A stretch of 64,000 nt of DNA. Origin: Rhodeus uyekii. Its lineage: Eukaryota; Chordata; Actinopteri; Cypriniformes; Acheilognathidae. Positions within the stretch are counted from its first letter, which is position 1, and each line of letters starts with the position of its first letter. Under the pieces are notes generated by a model. That model made no database searches and was not told where the DNA came from. It saw only the letters and a program-made list of their open reading frames with translations. The stretch lies in contig JAWRVZ010000289.1 of NCBI GenBank assembly GCA_037043235.1, positions 248,001-312,000 of the forward strand. Reading direction: 5' to 3'. The position numbers and the translations under genes were made by a program. Below, in pieces: positions 1-11,778 of this stretch.

Positions 1-566
1 GCCCATCCAAAATTCATGTGCTCTTTTAAACTTTCAACCCAGTCTATTTTGATTATTAATGTTTAAAATTTGTATGAAGAGCTATGTATACTAGCCTTAA
101 CAGATCTACTTGTATATGATGGTATAAGTCAGAAAAGCCACTGGTGCACCCTCAAATAAAAAAGAAACGGTTGATGCCTCTGGTTATAGCTATGATCAGG
201 CTACATCAGATAATCAGATGAGCATGGGAACTCTATTAGCATGCAAATTGGAAAACAGGGAGCAATGTTTCTTTCTCAGATTAGCCATCCCCCACTGTAT
301 GTGACAGTGTAATACTCCTTATCAGAGCTCTGGGAGAAAGAGAAAGGAGAAAGAGAGATAGACAGAGTCAGGCAAATGTGAACCAATGGCTTCAGTTCAC
401 TTCCTGTTTGAAAGCTTCAAAATAATATATTGTATTTTGCTGTATTAGAGATCAAGTTGTCCTGGAAAAATATTAGAACACTTAAAAGGCCTGAATATCA
501 TTGCTTTAAATAACACACAATCAGATTGAAGTTATTTTAAAGAAAGCACATACATATAGAATAATT
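1..566. other. Non-coding, nothing recognised
   Basis: A/T-rich sequence with no convincing reading frame, RNA gene or bounded repeat on either strand. Confidence 0.6.
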
Positions 567-860
567 GGCCACACTTTATATTAGGTGTCTTGAACTACTG
601 TGTACTTTCATCAGAAAGTAAGTAATGTACTTATTGTGTTCATATTGTTTAGCAAAACACTCTTGATGGTAATGCATTGGGATCAGGTAAGGGACAGTAT
701 TGGTATGTTTAAGCGTGGATCAACATTGTAATTATAGATGTAATTACATGCAGTTTAAAAAAAGTACAATGTAAAAACATATATTGACACAATAAGTGTG
801 TTGTATCAAATTGATTATTTGAATGTTAGTACATTAGCAGTTAAAAACACCTAATATTAT
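567..860. mobile_element. Palindromic MITE
   Basis: Starts GGCCACACTTTATATTAGGT and ends near AAAACACCTAATATTA, which is the inverted counterpart of the start. Internal ACAATGTA / TACTTATTGTG motifs are mirrored. The family is very common in fish genomes. Non-coding; no clear target duplication seen. Confidence 0.65.
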
Positions 861-1690
861 AGATTTACCTGGCCTAATGTTTATTGACATCCTCTACAGT
901 CCTATTTAAACACTTGTCAGAAACTGCATATTTAAAGGCAAGTAAAAGCTCATAAGAGAGTAATACTGATGTATGTTATGCCTAAGAATAAAGCTTGAAA
1001 ATATCTTGAGCTTGTGTTAACTACAAACCTTATTTCAGGCATTTAAACAAAAGCACACAAAAAACAATTTTGGTCTACAAATATATATCATCCCTGAATC
1101 TCTCTATTCTGTTTGTCTAAATGAGAAAAGCATAGATACACTAAAAATCATTATGGAGCTTGCAGTCATGCAGCATTCGTGGAACATGTTCATAGTTAAT
1201 GTGATTTTCTGCACCTTTGGCTTCTCTAATAGAACACCTATGAATATGTCTGAGGAAAAGTTCATACATCCACTAAATACCACCAACATACTAGCGGTTT
1301 AAAAATCATTATGCAAAAATGACAGAAAAGCTGCTGCATTGTCAGAGTGTAGATGTATATTGAGGAGATCATGTTATCACTTTGTTGTTTCCTCTTGATT
1401 TCGCATAATATGAGTGAACGCACAACTTTCACCTACCAAATGCTTCTTTTTTTTCTTCTTTTTGACTTGGACGGATATTTAATGTAAATATTTTAAATGC
1501 TAACTAAACTTTTACAAAACTTTTTACTTAAAAGTGTCACCTTAGAATATATGGTTACACTGTATTTTAAAATGTCCTTGTTACAATGTAATTATACATT
1601 TAATTACTAAGTATTACTAATTAACTACATGGATTTATTATTATCACCCAATCACAGAGGTCGCAATTACCTGAATACTAATCACCCACA
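861..1690. other. Non-coding with a MITE-like fragment
   Basis: A/T-rich. About 1535-1640 resembles an internal fragment of fish MITEs (GTTACACTGTATTTTAAAAT, then TTACAATGTAATTATAC). Nothing else supported. Confidence 0.4.
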
Positions 1691-1699
1691 ACTGTATTG

Positions 1700-2070
1700 C
1701 ATTCCCTCATATATATGAGCACACCTCACACAGTCACATTCTATGGCTTTATTATGAGGTTAGACTTATTTAGTCGTTGACTCTACAATCCCAAGGTGTA
1801 TGTTACCTCTCCATTGTCTACCTGCTTCTCTGTGTCTCCAATGTCTCATGTCCTGTGTTCCTGCTGCCTGCCTGTTCCTTCATCAAGGTGTGGGCCTCTG
1901 TCTGCCTTCTACACAGCCATCCACACCACAAAGACTGTCAGTATCTCATCATTATCCACCCTCATACTGTCTGCATCATCAGCAAACACTCACCTGCATT
2001 TTCTGTTTACCATCCGTGTCAAATAAAGCCAATATTATTAATTCTATCTCTGTCTGGAGTCTAACACAGT
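1700..2070 (+). repeat. Probable 5' LTR or leader of the Ty3/gypsy relic
   Basis: C/T-rich sequence with an AATAAAG polyadenylation hexamer at about 2022, directly before the gag-like start at 2077. Position and composition suit an LTR end, but no second LTR or target duplication was found, so the boundaries are guesses. Confidence 0.45.
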
Positions 2071-2076
2071 TTGAGG

Positions 2077-3530
2077 ATGAGCAACCCGGATCCATTTAAG
2101 GGGGTCATAGATGTGCTGAATCAAGCACTTTCTGGCAGCATTTCCACATCATCTATCGACACCACTCCTTCACTACCAGCAGCTGCCTGTCCTGTAACTA
2201 ATCCAGCGCCCTACTCTGGCTCGGTGGAGGATTGCAACAGATTCCTCCAGCAATGTTTGCTGACCCTGGAGATGCAGTTGCATCGTTTCACCACCGAAGG
2301 AGCTGAGATTGCCTTCATCATTGGTGTATGCAAGTGACCAACACCTTCAAGCATCAAAGAACTCCATTGTTTCCTCAGTTTTGTAAATTTTTTGTTTCTT
2401 CCTGAATTACAGCTGCATCATCTGCTCACAAACAAACCTCCTCAAGAACAAGCCCAAAAATCTGAAACCCAGGCTTTCCAGAGCCGCAAAGAAATCTTCA
2501 CCAACACACCAATCCTGATCAATCCAGACCCCAACAAACCATTCAACATCGACGTTGATGCGTCCACCACCAGGGTTGAAGCTGCTCCATCTCAGCAGCA
2601 GGGGAGCCCAGCACGACTCCATCCATGTGACTTCATTTCTAATAAATTATCCCAGGCAGAGATTAATTATGATATCAGGAAGAGAGAACTGCTTACTACC
2701 ACGTTTGCACTGGAGGGATGGAGGCAATGGTTGAAGGCTACAGAGGATCTATTTGTCATTTTCACTGACCTCAAGAACCTTCAATGTGCCATCAAATGAG
2801 TCAATCCCAGACAGGCAAGATGTGCTTTACTTTTCACCCACTTCATGCAGGCACAAATGGTTTTAAAGCAAATGCCCTGTCACATCTTCCCTGTCACCTG
2901 AAGAGAGATCCAAGGAACCTGAGCCCATCTTGCCTCATCAAATCATCACGTCGTATCTAGTGGAAGATCAATTAGAAACTCACCTCTTCCAATGCCTCTG
3001 AGCTTTCTATGCCAGGATATCTTAAAGACCACACCTAGTTACCAAGACACACCTATTTACTAAGACATAATATTCCAATCTCACTCAGTCTTTATACTCT
3101 TCTGTGGGCAGTGGGCACCCAGGGGCCCACCACACCCTCTCACTGATACAACTCCACTCATTTCCCATTCCACAATGCCCTTGGTCACACCTAGGAGGAA
3201 ATTTTGTTTCCGACCTGCCTCCATCAAACGTTAACTGGTCATTGTTAACCAATTCTTAAAGTATTGTTGTTTAATTCCTCTAAAGGGTTTACCCACTGCC
3301 ATGACCATAGCTGAACTCTTGTTTATCCATGTGTTCCCATACTATGGAATCCATGAGATTATTGTGTTTGACAGAGGTTCCCAGTTGATCTCTTAGGTAT
3401 GGAAGGCTTTTTTTTAAACTCCTAGGTGTGAACATCAGTCTCTTGTCTCATCCTTAGTCAAAGGTGCAAATGGAATGGAAGATCTGGGAAATTGGGCAGT
3501 TCCTAAGAACCTTCTACCATGGCCACTAAA
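2077..3530 (+). pseudogene. Ty3/gypsy retrotransposon relic, internally deleted gag-pol
   Basis: A gag-like N-terminus (SNPDPFKGVIDVLNQAL, then PYSGSVEDCNRFLQQC) runs to about 2335. It joins directly to the reverse-transcriptase connection region (PSSIKELHCFLSFVNF) and an RNase H domain to 2799 (INPDPNKPFNIDVDAST, SQAEINYDIRKRELL). Zinc knuckle, protease and the reverse-transcriptase palm are absent, implying one large internal deletion. Integrase remnants follow with many stops: FVSDLPPS near 3206, PLKGLPTAM near 3285, VFDRGSQL near 3369, and degenerate C-terminal parts to about 3530. It ends at a 5S-derived SINE. Non-functional. Confidence 0.85.
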
Positions 3531-3905
3531 CATCTTGTAAGCAGGGCTGAGCCTGGTAAGTACCTGGATGAGTAACCTCCTGGGAACGATTAGGTTGCAG
3601 CTGAAAGAGGTATTAGGAGGCCAGCAGGGTGAGTGACGAGGACACTGTACTGCAACAAGCACCGTCCTTCAGATGAGACGTTAAACTGAGGTCCTTGACT
3701 CTCTATGGTCATTCAAAATCCCAAATCTGCCCGTTAGCCTTGGTCCATCATGGCCTCCTAATCACCCCCATACCTGATGACCATTCCATGCTGTCCAAGT
3801 GGTCTGGCATCAACAGCATTATGCTGTTCTGCAATGGTGGCAACATAGACTCTCAAGGAGCTGATTGGGCATTTCTTCCAGATGGGAGGAACACCACTCA
3901 GTAAA
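3530..3905 (+). repeat. 5S-rRNA-derived SINE (SINE3-type)
   Basis: The head (about 3537-3600) matches the 3' half of vertebrate 5S rRNA: TAAGCAGGGCTGAGCCTGG, then GTACCTGGATGAGTAACCTC and CTGGGAA, i.e. the internal pol III box A and box C region. The body (AGGAGGCCAGCAGGGTGAG, GACACTGTACTGCAACAAGC, AGATGAGACGTTAAACTGAG) is shared with the reverse-strand copy at 38150-38599. 5S-derived SINE3 elements are known from zebrafish. The first half of the 5S sequence and the 3' tail are missing. Confidence 0.8.
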
Positions 3906-3983
3906 CAGACTCTGCTTCAAAGAAGAAGCATGCCTAGCAGAGGGGGCACTGCCAGTCCTCTGGGAGACCACAGGTGGAAGTTA

Positions 3984-4195
3984 CAGTGCGCGCGAGATGG
4001 ATGATGGGTCCGCTCAAGTTTGTTCGCGAGATTGTTTAAACACACCTCCTCACTGCCAAAGCTGCAGCCGCTCGCAGCCGCTCTCGGCCCGGTACCATTT
4101 GATCCACGGACCGGTCCGCGAAATCGTTCCGCGGCCCGGTACCAGTTCGTCCGCGGACCGGTTCTAGGCCGCAGGCCGGGGGTTGGGGACCACTG
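3984..4195. mobile_element. hAT-type MITE, copy A
   Basis: Begins CAGTGCGCGCGAG and ends GGGGTTGGGGACCACTG, the same ends as the copy at 55516-55661. The middle is a series of GGACCGGTCCGCG-like palindromes. An 8-bp target duplication is not recognisable here (GGAAGTTA versus ATGTAGAA), so flanks have decayed or recombined. Confidence 0.75.
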
Positions 4196-4263
4196 ATGTA
4201 GAACATCAAATAAATAATCATGATACAAACATATAAATGACCCAGTGCAGTTGAATGTTAGTA

Positions 4264-4830
4264 CAGTGGAATACTAAAAAAAGCATTGAGATAACCAACA
4301 CCCAATATGGTGATTTATGTGATGAAGCGATCGACATGCTATAAAAATGTACATACACTGTATATGTTTGCTAACAACACAAGGCATATGTGCTCCAACT
4401 AACAGCAGAGATTTACCAGTATACAATAAAAACACCTTCCATACAAACCTTTAATTATATTCTCCAACATTGCAAACACAATTTCGCTCACAGTGTAAAC
4501 ACAGTCACATTATATTCGTGAGGTCATCACACTGTACTAGATTGCCTACTTTCTAATGTGCTTTCTCAACAAATTCGGCTTCGTCTCGTCTTTTAACAAC
4601 CAGTTTCTTCAATCCGCAGCGGCGCTGAGTAGAGCGTGTGTCAGAACAAAAACGAGCGGTTACTGACCAATGACTATGAGGCTTAGATAAACACACACAC
4701 CTGCTTTTGTTCTAACGCGCGCTCTGCTCAGTGCGTAAGAACGATATGTGCTTTCACTTCAGAGTGCTACGCTGTGAGAGAAGCGTCACTGACAGAGCGA
4801 CGTGCAACTCAAACTCAGCGCATGCCACTG
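4264..4830. mobile_element. Tigger-like DNA transposon relic
   Basis: After a TA, starts CAGTGGAATAC. About 4285-4515 is a close copy of 56232-56490 (TGATGAAGCGATCGACATGC, CAACTAACAGCAGAGATTTA, CAATAAAAACACCTTCC). Weaker similarity continues to an ACTCAGCGCATGC motif near 4817, also present in the other copy. The right terminus is lost. Confidence 0.65.
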
Positions 4831-4852
4831 ATGCCCACTTCTCACTGGCCTA

Positions 4853-5010
4853 CAAGTTCCTTGTAGCCATTTAAAGGAGGTTAATTGAAAACACTCTTCT
4901 GTGTGAACAGATGACACACACACACAAACACACACACACACACAGCAAGCTCCTCAGAGCCATTTAAAAGGAGTGTAATTGAAAACACTGGTCTGTGTGA
5001 ACGGATGTGG
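4853..5010. repeat. Short direct duplication around a (CA)n tract
   Basis: Two similar copies of about 60 bp (GCCATTTAAA, AATTGAAAACACT, CTGTGTGAAC, GGATG) at 4853-4912 and 4948-5008 flank a CA microsatellite at 4914-4943. Probably arose by local tandem duplication. Confidence 0.6.
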
Positions 5011-6089
5011 GCATGTATCCAGGACGTATTCCTGAAATTCTTTCACTAGAGACAGAAACAGATGAGCCTAGAACTGAAACCAGATGGCCATGGAAGAAGA
5101 GAGATGTTTTAGTGTGAGGACCAGGCCAGGTAAAGTTTGTTTGTACACTTGATTTGTTTTCAGAGAGTCAAAGAATCTTCTCCAATATGGAAATTTGACT
5201 TCAGAGATCGATAACCTAAAAAAATTACATTGATCACATTTTTCTAGTTTCCTCAGTTGTAATGAATAAAAACCATAACAAATCGCAACTTATCATATTC
5301 CCACAGAATTTATGTTCTGACCATAAATAAATTCCATATTTTTATGATAACTTTATATTAGCACACAGTCTTTCCATTTTATGAGACTAAATGCTGATCT
5401 TCTTGAGATATAAATGATGGCTAGAGTCATTCATATTGGCAGCTGACAAAATTTTGACTCAAGAGATTAATATTGAAATGTTCCATCTTATACCACTGAA
5501 ATTCTTCATGCTGTGATAAATAAGTGATTCTTATGAACCAGCCCTATTAGTTCACCTAACAAGCTTGCTCAAATCTGATTTAAGAAATAACTTCTCACCA
5601 GGTAAAAATGATAAACCAACTCATACACAGCAATCTCAGATGCAGAAGTTGTGTTATATGAAAATTTGGATGCACCTCAATTCCTGTGAGAGGGTCAGGG
5701 AAATTCATTGTTCATAGACAAATTTTGTGGTTTTAAAGTTAGCATGAAACAAAAAATGTGATAGTCTTTTCTTACCTATTGTTGACATATCCAAGTGAAA
5801 CTGCTTCTCGAACAAGAACAGATTGGTTTGCTATTTGTCAATTGCTATTGAAAGGGCGCCCTTGCGCCATTTAACGCATCGGAAGAGAAGACACTGCAAG
5901 AGCGATGAAATGTTCAAGAATACAAGGATACAAGAATTTAGAAAGAAAAAAAAATGATGCGCATGGATAAATCATTTAATTTTGAGAGTCAATTTTGATT
6001 TCTTGAAAAACACTTTTTTTTTTGGCCAACTCAGAGCTCCTCAGAAATCTAACACCCTCTCTGATCTAATCCTATCCAGACAGGAATGT
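5011..6089. other. Non-coding, nothing recognised
   Basis: A/T-rich with no supported feature. Confidence 0.5.
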
Positions 6090-6094
6090 CTATG

Positions 6095-6415
6095 TGTTAA
6101 TGTTGTGATTTGGGAGGATAAACAAGGAGAACAGGATAAACTAAAATCTTCACTTTATTTACCAAACTCAAAAAACACTTTAAATGTAAAACAAAAGATG
6201 GCATACTAGGAAACACAACCTACGGAGAACAAGGAGACCATCCACATACCACATACAAAGACGGAAGAAAACATGAGGGCTTTTATACAAGGGATGATGG
6301 GAAACAGGTGTTGATACTAATGAGGGAAGTGATTGACACAGCAGGTGAAGGAAATGACACAGGGAAGCACACGGAAGGAAACAGGAAATGAGAAGAGGCA
6401 CGACAAACTCTGACA
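6095..6415 (-). mobile_element. Solo LTR with exact 5-bp target duplication
   Basis: A 321-bp segment begins TGTTAATGTTGTG and ends CTCTGACA (TG...CA), flanked by CTATG at 6090-6094 and again at 6416-6420. No internal retrotransposon sequence is present, so it is the product of LTR-LTR recombination. Minus orientation is inferred from a general resemblance to the LTRs of the element at 20778-22513. Confidence 0.85.
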
Positions 6416-6795
6416 CTATGATTGTGGTACAGCCTACTATTATTTCCAATACATGTCTCCTTGGTAAATTAAATCAATAAGCTCTTGTTTATGGAAATGT
6501 ATTTTTAAACACATTTTTAATTAGTTACGTCTACATCTTATTTAAATGGGTTTGAAATTGATTTTTGTCAATTATTTCTAATGCTCATTCATTTTAATTA
6601 AATCAGGTTTATTTTTGCTGACAATGTCGAGCAGAGTAATACAAACACTGAAAAGTCCCTTTGTTGCATTTGCATGTTGCTCAACTAATCAGTTGCTCGA
6701 CTGTAACTAACGGTTATATTATATTATGATATAACAGTACATTACATGTAATAATAATGTTAAACATATTACTGAAAGTTAATAGTCTATAGTAT

Positions 6796-7102
6796 TGTCA
6801 CAACACTGCCTTCCAGGACTCTCATTTTGTCTTTTTCCTGTCACATGTTGCTTTGTTCTAGATGTTTATGTCACTTATCTGTTTCCATGGACACTAATCT
6901 TTTCAGCTGTTGATCATTTGCTCATTACTACACATGTATTTAGTTCTCCTTGTTCACTCTTTAGTTGTCAGTTGTTGTTAGTGTGAACGTCAGTTAGTTA
7001 TGTCACATGTTTGTGTTTCACACTACTGTTGCATCAACGCTGCCTTTATTAAAAGTTCCATTGGATCTCCTATCTTTGTCTTCATCCTTGCTTCATGTGA
7101 CA
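6796..7102 (+). mobile_element. Solo LTR with exact 5-bp target duplication
   Basis: A 307-bp segment starting TGTCACAACACTG and ending TTCATGTGACA, flanked by AGTAT at 6791-6795 and 7103-7107. The 3' part has an ATTAAA polyadenylation-like hexamer (about 7049), which fits + orientation. No internal sequence remains. Confidence 0.88.
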
Positions 7103-7107
7103 AGTAT

Positions 7108-8310
7108 AATATTTAATTCACCAGCATGCTGAATTAAAGGATATGAACAACACCACATTAATGAAGAGATACTTGGAAAACTTGCGAATCCAACTTTGTT
7201 CAGTAACTAGGCAACTGCACTTTTCTCTTTGTAACAGTTTATTTGACAGTGTATTGTTTTTAATTTCAATAAGACTAAACTGTTCCCACGATAGCATTTA
7301 ACACAAATGGCTTGAAAGCAAACTAGCATCCCATTATGTACATGAAGTTAACCTGCTAACCTGATGCTCAGAATATGTCAGGGTGGCAAGCCTTCCCATG
7401 GGGCTTTAAATGTAATCATTAAATGCAGTTCAAATGCCACGCACAGTAGATATAAACTCAAAATTTTCACGCTACACAGCCTGGCTCACTTTGACTATTT
7501 AGCTTTTAATGCAGTTTAGCATTAAATCAAATATGTTCCTAATATGTCTGAGCTGTTGTGGTGAGGGAAAGCAGAAAGACCCAAATGCAACACTGATCAA
7601 GATGTATCACAATGTTTTTAAATAAAATACATATTTTTGATTACAGTACTCATTTTTCCAGTAGATTATTCCTATTTATTCTTATTAGACTTTTATTAAT
7701 TATTCTTAGTTTTTGTTGAAATGACGACTTTGCAGCCAAGCCACAAAATAAATCTGTAGCCTTTTAGTGCAGGTGCGCAGACTGAGTCTGGTCAGGCTTT
7801 ATAACAGAAATGCAAGGGCCGCAGACCAAATTTTTTAAGGGGATTTGATTCTTCCTCAGTACGCAGGTCTAAACAGCACTGACATTTCCGCCAGTGAGGG
7901 AAAGACATCCTCCCATGTGATATTCATCTGGAGCTCAGATGTGAACGCACATGTCCAAATGACAATCTTGACAAGGCCAATTTTCATTCACCCCTGCAGT
8001 TTGGGGGAATTTCCATGATTCTGTGTTTATTATGTAAAAATCCCTATTTTAGGCGATCTATAAGGCCAGGACGATGGGTACTGCACATGCACATGAACAT
8101 CAGTTTAGCTTTACGATAATGTAGGAGTAGGGGCGCCACGAAGAGTTTTATGTGGGGTATGACCTCCAGCAGATCCAGATCAGGGAGGAGATCAGGACAC
8201 CCTCCTCCATCTCATCAGGAGCCAGACGTTGTTGTGAGTTCAAACAGGTACGTGGGATCCTACACATGACTGACTAACATTATGAGTTGCTGTGATTAAC
8301 TTCATGAAAG
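7108..8310. other. Non-coding, nothing recognised
   Basis: A/T-rich to about 7700, more mixed after that. No bounded element or convincing gene. Confidence 0.5.
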
Positions 8311-8317
8311 TTGGATC

Positions 8318-10870
8318 AGCCTGTAACTTCAGTTCCCTTCCGAAAGGAAACTCTACGCTGTGTCCTCTAGGAGTCGCTTTGGGGAATATCTCCAGTATGA
8401 CAGGTATCTGAAGCATTAATCCAATCGCGACAATGAACTTGACATTGGTCGGCAGCTACCTATGAAGTCACCACAGGTGCGACTGCAGGTGTAAAAGGGG
8501 CACCTGAACAGTAAATCACTCTCTTTAATATCTTCAGGAGACACCTTGTCTAAATGTTGACTCCAGCAAGGAAAATTGCCAGCAAGGAAAACTACTTTCG
8601 TAGTTTATTCATCCGTGTTGTGATTTCTGACACCTGATGATACACACGGGATGTGGGTGATGATAAAATTTAATGCTTAGGCGAGGAACATGCACGCCAA
8701 CCCTCGAAGGGGTTGTTTTGTCTGTGTAGCGAGTGCTTCCTTCTGAGGAAGAAGTACTCGCCTTTAAGTGTGCATTGAGGGCGTTCCCCCTTTGAGACTG
8801 TGTTCATGTCCAACCCTTTTCACGAATGAATTGGGACATCCATCTGCGAGCAGATGGGGCTGCCAGTGAGCGTTTGACGCTGACACGACTGAGGTTCCTT
8901 ATCGCGGGTGAGCGTGCTAGGCAAACCTTGGCAAGCAGGGGGCTGTTTGTGTTTGTGTGATCACTCACAGCCTGCCTATTCTGCGTATGACAAGCTTTTG
9001 GCGGTTATGGCTCACGCTGCGATTCCACAAGAGAAGATGTTAGATGTGAAGGCAGGAAGCCTCGGAGTTTTGGCTCAGGGGCTGATTCATTATAGCTCTC
9101 ACCCTCCTCCCCTTCCTCCTCCCCTCTCAGGGCCTGGATACCTTATCTGTTTCCAGTCGGATCCATGATGTGCCTGGTAATCTTAGTACTCTAACTCTGT
9201 CGTATTGATGTCCAGTGGGTAGGCAGGTCCATGCAGGTTTGGGTGTGCGTGTCTCTTGAGTTGTAGTGCTCCAAGGAACCTGACTAAGCTTGGTCACGAC
9301 TACAGGTCGTCTTGCTTCTGCTCTGCTCTTCTGGGACATTTTTATAGTCCTCTAGTGTTTATATTTAGACCTCCTTTTCCATGGTGCGCCTGCGTGGCAT
9401 GGTAGGCTCTGGGTCCTTCCTAGCCAGAAGCCCTTACAAATACTCTAGAGTGTAGCACTCAGCCTCCTCTTGCTTTGAGAGTGTTAGGCCTCTGCTCTAT
9501 GAGCCAGCCATGCTGCAGTTAGAGTTACATTTAGAGTTACTCCCTTTGGAGGCCTTGCTCCTAGGGGCCCCAAGTTTACTTGTTCGAGAGAGCTAACAAA
9601 CTAAGAACTAGAGAGCGCCTTATGCCCTTGGGGTTCCATAGAAGTAGTATACTGTAGTTCTCTCTCATGCACCCAGCACCCTTTGGCCTGGTTTCCACAG
9701 CAGCAGATTTGGCCCAGGCAACATCCCAGGGTGTCGTCAGGCTTCCTCTCTGAGGGGAGTCGTAGGCCTCTGCTCAGTAGTTATAGTGCTTGTCTGTGTA
9801 GGTGCCCGTTAGCTCCGCTCAGGTGGCTCCCCAAGTGTAGGCCCACTCTGGCTTCCTTAGAGGGTTCCGAGCGTGGTAAGGCCGTAGTGCTCGGCCTTCA
9901 CCCCCAGTCCTTCGCAGTGCAGGGAGCGTTGTCAGGCCTCCTCTTAATAGTAGATTCTGCCTTCTTTCAGTGAGAAGGAGCGTATTTTTGGCTAACGCCT
10001 TCACCTGAGCTCAACTTGCTAGGTCTATGCGAGGTCAGCGGAAAAAAAAAAACAAGAAAGGAAGTCTTCCCGTATGTCTGGTACTCACTGTACTCTTCGC
10101 TTCCCCAAACTGTGGCTGGGGCATGACTCCCTCGAGTCCTCTCGCAAGTGTTCTATAGTGAAGAGTAGTAACAGCATGGTGGCACAACCCTCGAGAGGGC
10201 CATTGGTAATTCACTGTTCCACTGTGCATTGTCCCGGTTCACGAGTGAATCAAGGCAGCCATCAAGATCTGAAAAGTCTGCACTAGGTGCTTCCTTTACT
10301 CGGCCTACTAGACCCTAGAGATAGATTAACAGTTACGTTCCCCTGTAAACTCTAACGGTGGGCCCTCCCTGCTCTCCTGAGCTCCACTTGGTCAGTTAGG
10401 GGGCAGTTGCTCACAGCCCCAGCTGCGCTCTGAAGTGCAGGAGTTCCAGGACCTCTCATTTCGAGAGTGTACCCTTTAGGAGGTTAGGCCCCGCTCCAAG
10501 TGCCTCTGCACCTCTGTTCTAGCTTGAACCCATGTGACTTGAACTAGACATGGCTGTACGAGCATCATCAGGCCGATGAATATGGCCTTTGGGCAGGTGA
10601 GTAAAGTGCTGAGTGAACTCAGAGTAAAGTGCTGAGTTCCCTCCTATGTCTAGAAGGACAGCTGCAAAGTGCTGGCCGTTAGCCCAGCCACTCTAAGGAC
10701 TTTCACATTGTTGGCCTAGCAGTTGTGGCTCTAGGTCTCCGCTCCGTGGGCTCAGTCCTGAGTGGAGCGGCTTCTGTACTCCCTCTCACTCTAGATAGAA
10801 AGTGGTTAGGCCTCGGCCCTAGTATCTTGTAACTATGGTTACAATAGTAACCTGAGACGGTTTTTATATT
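8318..10870 (+). mobile_element. Decayed DIRS-like element
   Basis: The left edge (GTTCCCTTCCGAAAGGAAAC, ACGCTGTGTCCTCTAGGAGT) resembles the inverted-repeat end of fish DIRS elements. The right edge (GTAACTATGGTTACAATAGT, then AACCTGAGACGG near 10855) resembles the DIRS terminal / internal complementary motif seen in the element at 11386-16360. The centre is GC-rich with recurring TTAGGCCTCTGCTC-like words (9486, 9765, 9931, 10487, 10804). No reverse transcriptase or tyrosine recombinase can be read. Family assignment is tentative. Confidence 0.5.
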
Positions 10871-10957
10871 GATTGTTTTGAATCCAGTTCTCAGTGTACT
10901 ATTTTGGTTTCCATTGACTATTGTCACATAATTTTGTTCTAAACAAATTATAGAATG

Positions 10958-11090
10958 TCAAGTCAATTCATGTCACCTTTATTTATATAGCATTTTTTAC
11001 AATAGAGATTGTTTCAAAGCAGCTTTACAGTGGTCACAGGAAAACAATAAAAACAAAGTTTGTTTTGGCGGTATAGCAGGTCTAGAAGAG
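10958..11090. repeat. Common fish interspersed repeat fragment
   Basis: TCAAGTCAATTCATGTCACC, TTTATTTATATAGC and CAAAGCAGCTTTACAG form a block I recognise as a frequent fish repeat (SINE/LINE tail type). Exact class not decided. Confidence 0.5.
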
Positions 11091-11442
11091 CAGGCCAATA
11101 AATAATATTGATGAATATTAAGTGTTAAGTGTTCTCAACTGTCATGCGTGCGTGTATGATGAAGGCACAAAGACGAGGATGAGAGGAACATAGTTGCGTT
11201 TGTTAAACAATATGTAGATTACAAGGATTAACACAGCACAGTAAAGACGAAAACGGACACAGACTAAGACAAAGACACAGGTTTAAATACACAGAGGATG
11301 ATTGGGGAAAGGGAACAGCTGACAAGACTAATAAAGTAGTCAGTGAAGACACAGGTGATACAGATGATACGGAGAGAGAGCGAAGGGAAACGTCTCGGGT
11401 TACGAATGTAACCCTGGTTCCCTGACGGGAACGAGACGCTGC

Positions 11443-11534
11443 GTCAAAGTGCTAGGCGAAATAGCCTGACGTCAGTCACGTGAAGATCTGTGCAACCAAT
11501 GAGAGACGAACGCGTGTGAATGCGTCACCGCCGG
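11443..11534. repeat. DIRS inverted terminal repeat, window-left copy
   Basis: 92 bp that is inverted at 16238-16329. Includes GACGTCAGTCACGTGAAGAT and CCAATGAGAGACGAAC. Confidence 0.9.
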
Positions 11535-11636
11535 CGCGTGCCGAGAGAGCATAAAGGTGCACCCGAAACCCGGAAGCGACAGCAAAAGAGTGTCTGAAGC
11601 GGGCCCGGAGGCGCAAGGAGCTGAGGCAAAGACGCA

Positions 11637-11690
11637 GCATCTCGTTCCCCTCAGGGAACCAGGGTTACATTCGTAACCCGAGACGTTCCC
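11637..11690. repeat. DIRS internal complementary region
   Basis: Contains CAGGGAACCAGGGTTACATT and CGTAACCCGAGACG, reverse complementary to the element's outer left end at 11386-11443. In the DIRS replication model this region templates circularisation of the ends. Confidence 0.85.
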
Positions 11691-11778
11691 TTTCCGGGAT
11701 CTCGAGCAGCGTCAAAGCGCTAGGGGAACGCTATACCACCGCCACCTCAGCAATGCCGGCATCCGGGTGTGTCCCAAC

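Noticed and set aside
1777..2099. Overlapping plus-strand frames of 76-99 residues
   Set aside because: They fall in the C/T-rich LTR-like leader of the gypsy relic and have no protein resemblance.
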